The notes under the pieces were generated by a model that worked only from the letters and a program-made list of their open reading frames with translations, was not told the DNA's origin and made no database searches. A stretch of 33,611 bases of DNA from Pseudomonadota bacterium (GTDB lineage: Bacteria; Pseudomonadota; Gammaproteobacteria; Steroidobacterales; Steroidobacteraceae): contig JAJYUL010000040.1 of assembly GCA_021792555.1 (NCBI GenBank), positions 1 to 33,611 on the forward strand. Direction: 5' to 3'. The first letter of the stretch is position 1; each line of letters starts with the position of its first letter. The position numbers and the translations under genes were made by a program. Positions 8,580 through 16,966 of this stretch are shown in pieces.

Positions 8580-9248
8580 TCAGCGTTGGCGGGCGCGAGG
8601 CGGACGAGCGAAGGCCGCGCGCTTCGCCGGTGCTGGGGCCGCCGGGCGCCTGAAGCGCTCGCGGGCGCGCTCGGCGTCTGCCCGGATCACGCAGCCGTGC
8701 GCATGGTCGTTGACCAGACCCATCGCCTGCATGAACGCGTAAACGGTGGTGGGGCCGACGAACCGCCAGCCGAGCCGCTTCAGCGCCTTGGAGAGCGCGA
8801 CCGATTCGGGCGAGGTGGGCGCCGTGCTCGGGGCGCGGCGGCGTCCGGGCTCGGCCTCGTATCGCCAGATGAATGCCGCGAGCGAGCCTTCGCGAGCGAT
8901 CAGCTCCTGCGCGCAGCGGGCGTTGTGGATCACCGCTTCGATCTTGCCGCGGTGCCGCACGATGCCCGAGTCCCGCAGCAGCCGCTCGACGTCGCGCGCG
9001 CCGAAGCGGGCGATCCGCTCGTAATCAAAGTGGTGGAACACCGTACGGAAGCGCTCCCGCTTGGCGAGGATGGTCCGCCAGCTCAATCCGGCCTGGAAGC
9101 CCTCGAGGCTGAGCTTCTCGAACAGCCGCCGGTCGTCGCCGACCGGGAAGCCCCACTCGGCGTCGTGATAAGCGGTGTACTCGGGCGTCGCGACGCACCA
9201 GCGGCAGCGCCGCTTGCCGTCCGGCCCCTTGACCGCGGCGGCCGTCAA
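8580..9248 (-). CDS. tag: DNA-3-methyladenine glycosylase I
   Basis: Base-excision repair enzyme that removes 3-methyladenine from alkylated DNA. Family hallmarks: RCRWCVATPEYTAYHDAEWG (Zn-binding Cys and the Y-H-D-x-E-W-G signature), LFEKLSLEGFQAGLSW with the base-specific Glu, and FVGPTTVYAFMQAMGLVNDH (helix-hairpin-helix region and distal Zn-site His). The start is uncertain. No ATG or GTG is in frame and no ribosome-binding site is clear. I give the TTG at 9248, which leaves a short leader before the conserved Cys. A TTG at 9320 would add an Arg/Pro/Gly-rich extension that matches nothing in the family. The C terminus carries an Ala/Arg/Pro-rich tail beyond the fold. It is divergent from gcdH and lies upstream of arsR in the same direction. 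Confidence 0.92.
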   Translation of the reverse strand: MTAAAVKGPDGKRRCRWCVATPEYTAYHDAEWGFPVGDDRRLFEKLSLEGFQAGLSWRTILAKRERFRTVFHHFDYERIARFGARDVERLLRDSGIVRHRGKIEAVIHNARCAQELIAREGSLAAFIWRYEAEPGRRRAPSTAPTSPESVALSKALKRLGWRFVGPTTVYAFMQAMGLVNDHAHGCVIRADAERARERFRRPAAPAPAKRAAFARPPRARQR

Positions 9249-9386
9249 GGCGCCGCGCCCAGGTCCGCCCCGCGGCCGAAACGGCCGGACCGGGCGCCGA
9301 TTCCCTCCGCGCGACCGCAAGTCATTGTTTTCTCATAATGATTCGTCACGCTCAACCCCACGGCAAGGGGCTGCGGGCGCCCCGCC

Positions 9387-9412
9387 GATACCCTACCGTC
9401 GAGTAGGGTATC
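9387..9412. promoter_or_regulatory. Perfect 10-bp inverted repeat upstream of gcdH
   Basis: GATACCCTAC, spacer CGTCGA, GTAGGGTATC. The arms are perfect and the left arm begins 96 bases upstream of the gcdH start, between the divergent tag and gcdH genes. Length and spacing fit an operator for a dimeric repressor such as a TetR or FadR type. It could also form a hairpin, but no U-tract follows. The cognate regulator is not in the window. Confidence 0.5.
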
Positions 9413-9482
9413 ATCGCGCCGCGCGCCCGCCGCTCCGGCGGCAGCGCCGCAGTCCAGCCTGGTTTCATGGGAGTTGATTGCA

Positions 9483-10652
9483 TTGACCAAACCCACTCTC
9501 GACCCCCTCGATCTGTTCGCTCTGCGCGACTCGCTCACCGAAGAGGAGCGCATGGTACAGGACTCGGTGCGCCGGCTCGTCGATGAGCGCGTGCTGCCCA
9601 TCATCCGCGAATGCTTCGAGGAGCACCGCTTCCCGCGCGAGCTCGTCCCCGAACTCGCCGCGCTCGGACTGCTCGGCTCCTCGCTGAGCGGATACGGCTG
9701 CGCGGACCTCAACGCGGTCTGCTACGGGCTTATCTGCCAGGAGCTCGAGCGGGGCGATTCAGGCATCCGCAGCTTCGTCTCGGTGCAGTCCTCGCTGTGC
9801 ATGTACCCCATTCACACCTATGGCTCGCCCGAGCAGAAGGAAAAATACCTCCCGGGCATGGCCCGGGGGGAACTCATCGGCTGCTTCGGGCTCACCGAGC
9901 CGCAGGGCGGCTCCGACCCCGCCAACATGAAGACGCACGCGCGCCAGCGGGGCCGCGACTGGGTCCTGAACGGCTCGAAGATGTGGATCACCAACGGCTC
10001 GATCGCCGATGTGGCGGTGGTCTGGGCGCAGACCGACGACGGCATCCGCGGCTTTCTCATCGACAAGGGCACGCGCGGCTTCACCGCGCAGCTGATCGAG
10101 CGCAAGTTCTCCCTGCGCGCCTCGGTGACCTCGGCGCTGTTCTTCGACGACGTGGCGGTGCCGCCGGAGAACGTGCTCCCGGGCGTGGTGGGCTTGAAGG
10201 GGCCGCTGTCCTGTCTGACGCAGGCCCGCTACGGCATCGCCTGGGGAGTCGTCGGCGCGGCGCAGGCGTGCCTGGCGCAGCTGCTCGATTACACCGGCGG
10301 GCGCGAGCTGTTCGGCCGCCCGCTCGCGCAGAACCAGGCGGTGCAGATCCGTCTCGCCGAAATGGCCCGCAAGATCGCCGGCGCGCAGCTCATGGCACAC
10401 CAGCTCGGCCGGCTGAAGGATCGCGGCGCGCTCGATCCGATCCAGGTGTCCCTCGCCAAATGGAACAACTGCCGCGCGGCACTCGAGGTCGCACGCGAGT
10501 GCCGCGACCTGCTCGGCGGCGCCGGCATCAGCGCCGAGTACGCGCCCATCCGCCACATGCTGAATCTCGAGAGCGTCATCACCTACGAAGGCACCGAGAC
10601 CATCCATCAGCTCTCGGTCGGGCGGGCGCTGACCGGCCTGAACGCCTTCTGA
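9483..10652 (+). CDS. gcdH: Glutaryl-CoA dehydrogenase
   Basis: FAD enzyme that oxidises and decarboxylates glutaryl-CoA to crotonyl-CoA in lysine, tryptophan and aromatic catabolism; electrons go to ETF. About 389 residues with the full acyl-CoA dehydrogenase fold. The catalytic base is in TYEGTETIHQLSVGRA (near residue 369). GcdH-specific features are the Arg in GIRSFVSVQSSL (near 96) and the sequence CFGLTEPQGGSDP. WITNGSIADVAVVWA is the flavin-contact strand. The start is TTG at 9483, with GGGAG at 9469-9473 placed nine bases upstream; a TTG at 9474 is too close to that site. A perfect inverted repeat upstream suggests regulation by substrate. It stands alone, convergent with der. Confidence 0.93.
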   Translation: MTKPTLDPLDLFALRDSLTEEERMVQDSVRRLVDERVLPIIRECFEEHRFPRELVPELAALGLLGSSLSGYGCADLNAVCYGLICQELERGDSGIRSFVSVQSSLCMYPIHTYGSPEQKEKYLPGMARGELIGCFGLTEPQGGSDPANMKTHARQRGRDWVLNGSKMWITNGSIADVAVVWAQTDDGIRGFLIDKGTRGFTAQLIERKFSLRASVTSALFFDDVAVPPENVLPGVVGLKGPLSCLTQARYGIAWGVVGAAQACLAQLLDYTGGRELFGRPLAQNQAVQIRLAEMARKIAGAQLMAHQLGRLKDRGALDPIQVSLAKWNNCRAALEVARECRDLLGGAGISAEYAPIRHMLNLESVITYEGTETIHQLSVGRALTGLNAF

Positions 10653-10654
10653 AC

Positions 10655-10674
10655 AACGGCGCCCGCGGGCCGTT
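10655..10674. terminator. Hairpin between convergent gcdH and der
   Basis: AACGGC and GCCGTT close a stem with CCCG/CGGG inside, separated by one bulged G. It sits in the 21-base gap between two converging genes and reaches the der stop codon. There is no U-tract, so its role as a two-way terminator is inferred from position. Confidence 0.4.
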
Positions 10675-12056
10675 CAGCGCCGGGAGCGCGCGCGCGCGCG
10701 CCCGCGCCTCGGCGCGGGCGCCGAGCGCATGCGTTTGCCGGGCTTGTCGTAGGGATTCTGATCCGTCCGGTACTCGATCACCACCGGCGTCGCGAACAGA
10801 TCGAACCGCTTGCGGAACACATTGGTGAGATAGCGCGTATAAGCCCCCGGCACGGAGGCCGTCTGGTTGCCGTGGATCACGACGCGCGGTGGATTGCGTC
10901 CGCCCTGGTGCGCATAGCGCAGCTTGATGCGCCGGCCGTGCACGAGCGGCGGCTGATGGACCGTGATGGCGTGCTCTAGCGTGCGGGTCAGCTCACGGGT
11001 CGGCATCTCACGCATGGCCGCATCGTAGGCGCGCAGCGTGGAGTGCACGAGCTCGCCCACGCCCGTGCCGTGGCGCGCCGAGATGAAATGCAAGGGTGCG
11101 AACGGCACGAAATCAAGCTTCAGCGCGAGTTGGCGGTGAATGTCCTCGCGCTGCTCCGGCGCGATGCCGTCCCACTTGTTGACCGCGATGATCAGCGCCC
11201 GCCCACGCTGAAGGGCGATGCCGAGCACGCTCGCATCCTGCTCGGCCACCGTGTCATGGGCGTCGAGCACCAGAATGACCACATGGGCCTCGTCGATGGC
11301 CTGCAGCGTCTTGGCGACGCTGGCGCGCTCGATCGCGTCCTCGACGCGCGCGCGGCGGCGCACGCCGGCCGTATCGATCAGCAGAAAGCGCCGCCCATCG
11401 CGCTCGAAGGGCACGAGAATGCTGTCGCGGGTCGTGCCCGGCTGATCGCTCGCGATCACACGCTCCTCCCCGAGCAGCCGGTTGACCAGAGTCGACTTGC
11501 CGACGTTGGGGCGGCCGATGACGGCGATGCGCACCGCATCGGCGTCCTGCTCCGCGCCCGCCGCCGGCTCCAGGCCGCACAGCACCTGCTCCATGAGCGA
11601 CTCGCAGCCCTGGCCGTGGCTCGCGGAAATGCCGAGCGGCTCGCCGAAACCGAGCGCGTGGAACTCCGCCCCGACGATCTCCGAATCCAGACCCTCGGCC
11701 TTGTTCAGCGCGAGCGTCACCGGCTTGCCGCAACGGCGCAGCTCGCGGGCCACGAAGTGATCCTGCGGCGTCAGGCCGGCGCGCGCATCGACCACGAACA
11801 CCAGGCGGTCGGCCTCCTGCACGGCCCGCTCGGTCTGGGCGCGCATCTGCGCCTCGATCCCGCTCGGGTTCTCGACCAGCCCGCCCGTGTCCACCACGAC
11901 GCACGGCACGGGCCCGACCTTGCCGAAGCCGTACTGGCGGTCACGGGTCAGGCCGGGCACGTCGGCGACGATCGCGTCCCGCGTACCGGTGAGCACGTTG
12001 AACAGCGTGGACTTGCCGACGTTCGGCCGTCCAACCAGGGCAACAACCGGCAGCAT
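10674..12056 (-). CDS. der: GTPase Der (EngA), 50S ribosome assembly
   Basis: Essential tandem-GTPase needed for maturation of the large ribosomal subunit. 460 residues. First G domain: P-loop GRPNVGKST at 9-17, DTGG G3 motif and NKAE in place of NKxD. Second G domain: GRPNVGKST at 181-189, DTAG and NKWD. A C-terminal KH-like domain (about 350-435) contains the region PPLVHGRRIKLRYAHQGGRNPP, followed by a very basic Arg-rich tail. The tail is encoded by an alternating GC run at about 10687-10700. The gene is 21 bases downstream of bamB, its usual gammaproteobacterial partner. Confidence 0.98.
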   Translation of the reverse strand: MLPVVALVGRPNVGKSTLFNVLTGTRDAIVADVPGLTRDRQYGFGKVGPVPCVVVDTGGLVENPSGIEAQMRAQTERAVQEADRLVFVVDARAGLTPQDHFVARELRRCGKPVTLALNKAEGLDSEIVGAEFHALGFGEPLGISASHGQGCESLMEQVLCGLEPAAGAEQDADAVRIAVIGRPNVGKSTLVNRLLGEERVIASDQPGTTRDSILVPFERDGRRFLLIDTAGVRRRARVEDAIERASVAKTLQAIDEAHVVILVLDAHDTVAEQDASVLGIALQRGRALIIAVNKWDGIAPEQREDIHRQLALKLDFVPFAPLHFISARHGTGVGELVHSTLRAYDAAMREMPTRELTRTLEHAITVHQPPLVHGRRIKLRYAHQGGRNPPRVVIHGNQTASVPGAYTRYLTNVFRKRFDLFATPVVIEYRTDQNPYDKPGKRMRSAPAPRRGRARARSRR

Positions 12057-12077
12057 GCGCGCTGCGTCCGTCCAGCC

Positions 12078-13286
12078 TCAGCGACGCGGCGAGACGCGGA
12101 AGGCGGTGATGTCCCCGACGTCGTTGATCACAACGACCTCGTTGCCGATCACCACCGGTGGATTCGACACGCGCACTCCGCCCGTCTCGGCCCGCGCCTC
12201 GAACGCCCCGGTGCGCTTGTTCAGCCAGTGCACATAGCCCTGGTAGTCCGCGACGATCACCGCATCATCACTGACGGCCGGCTGCGTCAACGAGCGGTAG
12301 CGCAACGCCGGCTGGCGCCAGATCACGGCGCCGTTCTTGCGGTTCAGCGCCTCCACCGCGCCATCCGCGGTCGACATGTAAACGGCGTGCTCGCCGAGTG
12401 CGAGGCCGCGGAAGCTGGAGGCTTTGTGCGACCACCAAGGCTGGCCGCTCTGCAGCGCCAGCATGTCGACCGTGCCGTGATAGCCCACCGTATAGACGTC
12501 CTTGCCGGCGACGATCACCGCCCCGTGAACGTCAGCGAGACGCTCTATCGCGGTACGTCCGGTCGGCTGCGACACCGTCGCGAGCCACATCTGTGAGCCG
12601 TCGGACTCGTTCACCGCCAGGACCTTGCCGTTGGCGAAGCCGCTGATCACCATGTGATCGGCGATCACCGGGATCGCCGCGCCGCGCAGCGACAGAGAGG
12701 GCATGTGCTGCTGAGTCTCCCACAGCTCGTGGCCGTTCTTGGGCGAGAGCGCGTGCAGCACGCCGTCGATGGTGCGCACGGCGATCAGGCGCGCGGAGAC
12801 CCCGGGCGAGGAGATCACCGCATCGGGCAGGCGCACCGTCCAGAGCACCTTGCCCGTGTCCGCATCGAGCGCGACGACCTGTCCGTCGGTGGCGCCGAGC
12901 ACCATGAGCTTGCCGTACAGCGCCGGGCCCCCGCCGAACGGGATGTGGGTGTCGGTGCGCCACAGCTGCCGGCCGTTGCGCGCATTGAAGGCGGCGACCA
13001 CACCGTCGTGCCCCGAAGCGAAGAGACGCTCACCTTGCACCACGAGCCGCAGGCCGAGCAGCAGCGCCCGCGTCTTCGAATCGCCGAAGCCCCAGAAATT
13101 GAACAGATGGAAGCCGCCGACCGACGCGGTCCAGATCTTGCGCACGCGCAGCGTGGCCTTGATGGGCGCGAGCTTGGCCGGCTGATCCACCTCCTTGTGC
13201 GAGCAGGCGGCCAGCAGCCAGGTTGCCGCGAGCGCCGCGGCCCAGAATCGCATCGATCGCTTGGTTTTCGTGTGCAAGAGTCTCAT
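12078..13286 (-). CDS. bamB: Outer-membrane assembly lipoprotein BamB
   Basis: Lipoprotein of the BAM complex that supports BamA in inserting beta-barrel proteins into the outer membrane. 402 residues. A signal peptide ends in the lipobox LLAAC, so the mature protein is lipidated on Cys. The rest is an eight-bladed propeller of PQQ-like repeats, each with a G-x-x-x-W or A-x-D-x-x-x-G-x-x-x-W pattern (for example VVALDADTGKVLWTV, VVAAFNARNGRQLW). The first ATG at 13286 has a GAGCGGG upstream. An ATG at 13256 would begin directly at the signal peptide (MRFWAAALAATWLLAAC) and may be the true start. It lies between yfgM and der. Confidence 0.96.
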   Translation of the reverse strand: MRLLHTKTKRSMRFWAAALAATWLLAACSHKEVDQPAKLAPIKATLRVRKIWTASVGGFHLFNFWGFGDSKTRALLLGLRLVVQGERLFASGHDGVVAAFNARNGRQLWRTDTHIPFGGGPALYGKLMVLGATDGQVVALDADTGKVLWTVRLPDAVISSPGVSARLIAVRTIDGVLHALSPKNGHELWETQQHMPSLSLRGAAIPVIADHMVISGFANGKVLAVNESDGSQMWLATVSQPTGRTAIERLADVHGAVIVAGKDVYTVGYHGTVDMLALQSGQPWWSHKASSFRGLALGEHAVYMSTADGAVEALNRKNGAVIWRQPALRYRSLTQPAVSDDAVIVADYQGYVHWLNKRTGAFEARAETGGVRVSNPPVVIGNEVVVINDVGDITAFRVSPRR

Positions 13287-13313
13287 CCCGCTCGGTATTC
13301 GGTTCGGCCGGCC

Positions 13314-14018
13314 TTACTTGGCGCCCGCCGGCGCGGCCGCGCCCGCCGCCGCGTGCGCAGCGGGGGCTTTGGCGGACTCACCGGGCAGATTGGCGGCCAG
13401 GTCGGAAATCTCGAGGGCCAGCAGATGCTGGTTGGTCTCCCCGCCCGGATCGCTCGCGCGCGCGAGCCGGTACTGGGCGAGCGCCTCGCGCTTCTCGCCG
13501 AGGGCGTAATACGCATCCCCGCGCACGACCGCATAGCGCGGCGCAAAGGCGCCCGGATCGACCGCCCCGAGCGTCGCGAGCGCCAGCTTCGGTTGATGCA
13601 GCGCGATCTGCACGCGCGCCAGGCGCAGCCGCGCGATCAGCCCGAGGATAGGGTCGTGCGGGTGCTGCATCACCGCGCTGAGTTCGCCGGCCGCGCGGCT
13701 GAGGTGCCCGGTCTGCACGAACACACCGGCGGAGGCGAGCCGGGCCTGATCGGCGTACGGAGTGTCCGCGTACTGCCGCTCGATCTTCCCGGCCAGGCCG
13801 AACGCGCCGGCCTGGTTGCCCTTGGCGAAGGCGTTCTGCATCTGCGCATACAGCTGGCTGGCGGCCAAGTCACGCCCGTCGACGTGCCCCTGCCACCAGC
13901 GGTAGCCGCCCAGGCCGAGCGCGGCGATCGCCACGCCGACGAGCATGGCCGGCCCATTGGTGCGCAGCCACGCCAGCAGCGCTTCCCACTTCTCACGTTC
14001 ATCAAGATAGCTGTCCAC
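13314..14018 (-). CDS. yfgM: YfgM-like periplasmic TPR protein (ancillary SecYEG factor)
   Basis: 234-residue inner-membrane protein: a short cytoplasmic N terminus (MDSYLDEREKWEALLAWLR), one membrane helix at about 24-43 (MLVGVAIAALGLGGYRWW), and a periplasmic TPR-like helical domain (about 50-210). It ends in a low-complexity Ala/Pro tail. In E. coli, YfgM associates with SecYEG and the PpiD chaperone. The match is by architecture, the typical D-E-R-E-K-W-E start, and position between hisS and bamB. The gene is 15 bases downstream of hisS and 27 upstream of bamB. Confidence 0.93.
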   Translation of the reverse strand: MDSYLDEREKWEALLAWLRTNGPAMLVGVAIAALGLGGYRWWQGHVDGRDLAASQLYAQMQNAFAKGNQAGAFGLAGKIERQYADTPYADQARLASAGVFVQTGHLSRAAGELSAVMQHPHDPILGLIARLRLARVQIALHQPKLALATLGAVDPGAFAPRYAVVRGDAYYALGEKREALAQYRLARASDPGGETNQHLLALEISDLAANLPGESAKAPAAHAAAGAAAPAGAK

Positions 14019-14033
14019 GACCCCTCCTCGAAT

Positions 14034-15323
14034 TCAGGTGTGCACGGCGGTAGCGGCCAGAGCCGTTTCGATCGCCGCGGCCAGATCGGGCAGCGGACTC
14101 TCGCTCTGACCGGCATCCCGGCGCAAAGGTTTCAAGGCCGCCACGCCACGCGCCAGTTCGTCGTCTCCCAGGATCAGCGCCAGCGCTGCGCCGCTGCGGT
14201 CGGCGCGGCGGAACTGCGCCTTGAAATTCCCGCCGCCGAGATTGAGCTCGAACCGCCGGCCGGGCAGCGCATCGCGCAGCTGCTCGGCGAGCTCGAGGCC
14301 GAACGCCGAGGCGCGCTCGCCGCTGACGACAATATAAACATCCGCGGCCGGGGACGCAGCCGGCGGTCCCGCCTGCGTGAGCAGCGCAACCAGCCGCTCG
14401 ATCCCCATGGCAAAGCCGATTCCGGGGGTACTCTCGCCGCCCAACTGGCTGATCAGCCCGTCGTAGCGCCCGCCGGAGCATACGGCATCCTGGGCGCCGA
14501 GCGCGTCGGTGATCCATTCGAACACCGTACGGCTGTAGTAGTCGAGGCCGCGCACGAGGCGCGGATTGACGCGAAAGGGGATACCGAGCGCCTCGAGCGC
14601 GGCGCACAGGGCTTGAAAGTGGGCCTGCGACTCAGGATCGAGGTGATCGGTCAGCACCGGCGCGGCGTCGATCAGGGCGCGCATCTCGGGGTTCTTGCTG
14701 TCGAGCACGCGCAGCGGATTGCCCTCCAGGCGGCGCCGGCTGTCGGCATCGAGCTGTCCATGATGCGCGCGCAGATACTCGACCAGCTTCTCCCGGTACG
14801 CGCGCCGCGCCTCGGGCGTGCCGAGGGAATTGATCTCCAGACGCACCCGCGCGATACCCAGCCGCCGCCACAGGCGCGCGGCGAGCGCGATCAGCTCCAC
14901 GTCGACGTCCGGCCCGGGAAACCCCACCGCCTCGACGCTGATCTGGTGGAACTGCCGGTAGCGGCCCTTCTGCGGCCGCTCGTGGCGAAACATCGGCCCG
15001 GCGCACCAGAGCTTGTGCCGCTGGCCGCGCAGCATACCGTTGGAGATGAGCGCGCGCATGACGCCCGCCGTGCCTTCCGGGCGCAGCGTCAGGCTCTCTC
15101 CGCCCTGGTCGGTGAAGGTGTACATCTCCTTCTCGACCACGTCGGTGTACTCGCCGATCGCGCGCTTGAACAGCTCCGTGCGCTCGAGCACCGGCACGCG
15201 GATCTCCTGATAGCCGTAGTCGCCCAGCAACTCCCGCGCAGCGCGCTCGATGGTCTGCCAGGCGATGATCTCCCCAGGCAGTACATCGTTCATGCCACGC
15301 ACGGGTTGGATCTGTTCGGTCAA
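14034..15323 (-). CDS. hisS: Histidyl-tRNA synthetase
   Basis: Class II synthetase charging tRNA-His. About 429 residues, the usual size. It starts MTEQIQPVRGMNDVLPGE. Motif 2 contains LWCAGPMFRHERPQKGRYRQFHQ. His-specific motifs are LVRGLDYYSRTVFE and CSGGRYDGL; GIGFAMGIERL is motif 3. The C-terminal anticodon-binding domain follows (about 330-425). I chose the TTG at 15323, with GGAGG (15326-15330) five bases upstream; it begins one base after the rodZ stop codon. The frame is open further upstream, but those codons overlap rodZ and are not conserved. The near-overlap implies co-translation with rodZ. Confidence 0.97.
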   Translation of the reverse strand: MTEQIQPVRGMNDVLPGEIIAWQTIERAARELLGDYGYQEIRVPVLERTELFKRAIGEYTDVVEKEMYTFTDQGGESLTLRPEGTAGVMRALISNGMLRGQRHKLWCAGPMFRHERPQKGRYRQFHQISVEAVGFPGPDVDVELIALAARLWRRLGIARVRLEINSLGTPEARRAYREKLVEYLRAHHGQLDADSRRRLEGNPLRVLDSKNPEMRALIDAAPVLTDHLDPESQAHFQALCAALEALGIPFRVNPRLVRGLDYYSRTVFEWITDALGAQDAVCSGGRYDGLISQLGGESTPGIGFAMGIERLVALLTQAGPPAASPAADVYIVVSGERASAFGLELAEQLRDALPGRRFELNLGGGNFKAQFRRADRSGAALALILGDDELARGVAALKPLRRDAGQSESPLPDLAAAIETALAATAVHT

Positions 15324-15324
15324 C

Positions 15325-16179
15325 TCATCCTCCAGCGTGCCGCGGAGCGGGCGAGATCCGCCCGTTTGCGGCGACAGCGATCGACACGGCATGGTCCCGT
15401 CCCACGTACGGCGCGAACGAGGCGGCATGCCCGTTCACCGTGAGCGTCACGCCGTCGGCGTAGCCGAGCACCACGTGCAGCGGCGCAGGGCCGGTAAAGG
15501 TCTTGCTCACACCGCCCGGCACCATGCCGCGGTACAGATGGTGCCCCGCAGCATCACTCACCCCGACCCAGCTCGCGGCTGGAAAGCTCAGTGTGACGCG
15601 CACACCGCCCTGCACCGTCGCCGCCGCCGTGGCCGGCGCCAGCTCTGGCACCCCGCCGGCAGCACCCGGCACAGCCGCGGGAGGCGCGCGCTCGGCGGGC
15701 TGCGCGCCGTGCACAAGAGGCCGCTGCGGCGCAGTCGGCGGCGCGAGAGCCGTCACCGCCTGACCTCTGTGGATGCGCGACCAGCCCCACCACACCAGCG
15801 CGGCCACGGCGAGCACGAGGACCGTCATGATCACCCCGGCGGCCAGCGCGCCATAGCGGTCTTCCCCGGCGGTGACGTGCGGCACGCGCGTCAGGTCAGG
15901 CGCCGGGATGGCCGCGACCGACGCCAGCTGCTCCTGCAGCTGCGCGGCCGGCTCCCCGAGCAGCTCGGCGTAGCGGCCGAGATAGCTCTTGACATAGATC
16001 GGCGCGCCCAGGGCATCGAACCGCTCGGCTTCGAGCGCCTCGAGCGTCTCGCCCGACACGTGCAGCCGCAGCGCCGCCTGCGCGATGCTCAAGCCGGCGC
16101 GCTCGCGCGCGCCGCGCAGTCGCGCACCGATGCCGCAGCCGGCCTCGCGGCGCGGCTCGCCGCCTGATTCTTCCGCCAT
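15325..16179 (-). CDS. rodZ: Cytoskeletal/cell-shape protein RodZ
   Basis: Bitopic inner-membrane protein that links MreB to the elongation machinery. 284 residues. The cytoplasmic part has a Xre-like helix-turn-helix (about 17-80: LRGARERAGLSIAQAALRL... then the signature YVKSYLGRYAELLG). One membrane helix lies near 115-140 (YGALAAGVIMTVLVLAVAALVWW). A Pro/Ala-rich periplasmic linker follows, then the C-terminal DUF4115 beta domain (about 190-280). The start ATG at 16179 (MAEESGGEPRREAG) is four bases after the pilF stop codon; upstream in-frame codons overlap pilF. hisS starts one base after its stop. Confidence 0.94.
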   Translation of the reverse strand: MAEESGGEPRREAGCGIGARLRGARERAGLSIAQAALRLHVSGETLEALEAERFDALGAPIYVKSYLGRYAELLGEPAAQLQEQLASVAAIPAPDLTRVPHVTAGEDRYGALAAGVIMTVLVLAVAALVWWGWSRIHRGQAVTALAPPTAPQRPLVHGAQPAERAPPAAVPGAAGGVPELAPATAAATVQGGVRVTLSFPAASWVGVSDAAGHHLYRGMVPGGVSKTFTGPAPLHVVLGYADGVTLTVNGHAASFAPYVGRDHAVSIAVAANGRISPAPRHAGG

Positions 16180-16183
16180 CACG

Positions 16184-16966
16184 CTAGCCCGGATTGCGCC
16201 CGAGAGCGGCCAGTGCGTGTGCCTGCGCCGAGTCGGGAAAATCGAGTTGCAGGCGCCGCGCATACAGCTGTGCGGCGAGCGCATCGCCCTCGGCGCGCGT
16301 GACCTTCACCGCAAGCAGCAGCATGTCCGGCGTCTCGCTGTTGGCGGCCAGAAACTTCCTGATCAGCGCGTGCGCCTGTTTGAGCCGCCCCTGCTTGTAA
16401 TCGAGATGGGCAAGCTGCCAGGCGGCCTGCTCGAAGCCCGGGCTCACTGCAAGCGCCGCCGCGAACATCTTGGCCGCCTCAGCATCCTGGTGGGCCACGC
16501 GCAGGCAGACCCCCGCATTGTTGTACGCCGCCGCCGGCGTCAGGTAGAGCGGATTGCGGGCGGCCTCGAGGAAGTATTTGACGCCCTCGGCGGTACGCCC
16601 AACGTTGCACAGGTACACGGCGTAGTCGTTTTCGTAATCCGGATTGTGCGGCGCGAGGCGCAGCGCCGCGCGGAACTCGCGGTCGGCGCGCGCCGGCTGG
16701 CCGAGCCGCTCGAACAGCAGCGCGCGCGCGCTGTGCACGTTCGGATCGTTGGGGTTCTCGCGCAGCGCCCGATCGAGCTTGCGTTTGGCGACCGCGAGCT
16801 CCCCGCGCTGCAGGTAGGCGATGCCGAGCTCGGTGTTGAATACCGCCGCCTGGTGGCGATCGCGCACCAGCTGCGGGTTGCTGCAGGCGGCGAGCACGAG
16901 CGCGGCCACGAGGCCGAACGCGCCGGCGAGCGCGCCACGCACGGCCCAGGCGCCGCGGCTGCTCAT
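16184..16966 (-). CDS. pilF: Type IV pilus biogenesis lipoprotein PilF/PilW
   Basis: Outer-membrane pilotin that in type IV pilus systems helps the secretin PilQ localise and multimerise. 260 residues: a signal peptide ending in LVLAAC (lipobox), then about six TPR repeats, for instance [23 protein letters not shown], the [11 protein letters not shown] block, and [22 protein letters not shown]. The conserved N-D-Y/NNAG pattern is typical of PilF/PilW. The ATG at 16966 overlaps the rlmN stop (ATGA). The position between rlmN and rodZ is the standard gammaproteobacterial one. No other pilus genes are in the window. Confidence 0.93.
   Translation of the reverse strand: MSSRGAWAVRGALAGAFGLVAALVLAACSNPQLVRDRHQAAVFNTELGIAYLQRGELAVAKRKLDRALRENPNDPNVHSARALLFERLGQPARADREFRAALRLAPHNPDYENDYAVYLCNVGRTAEGVKYFLEAARNPLYLTPAAAYNNAGVCLRVAHQDAEAAKMFAAALAVSPGFEQAAWQLAHLDYKQGRLKQAHALIRKFLAANSETPDMLLLAVKVTRAEGDALAAQLYARRLQLDFPDSAQAHALAALGRNPG

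Noticed and set aside
10683-10702. Alternating GC run as a possible Z-DNA or regulatory element
   Set aside because: It lies in the Arg-rich C-terminal codons of der and is explained by coding sequence.
12654-15443. A 929-codon open frame on the plus strand opposite bamB, yfgM and hisS
   Set aside because: Same reason: antisense shadow of three conserved genes, low-complexity composition.
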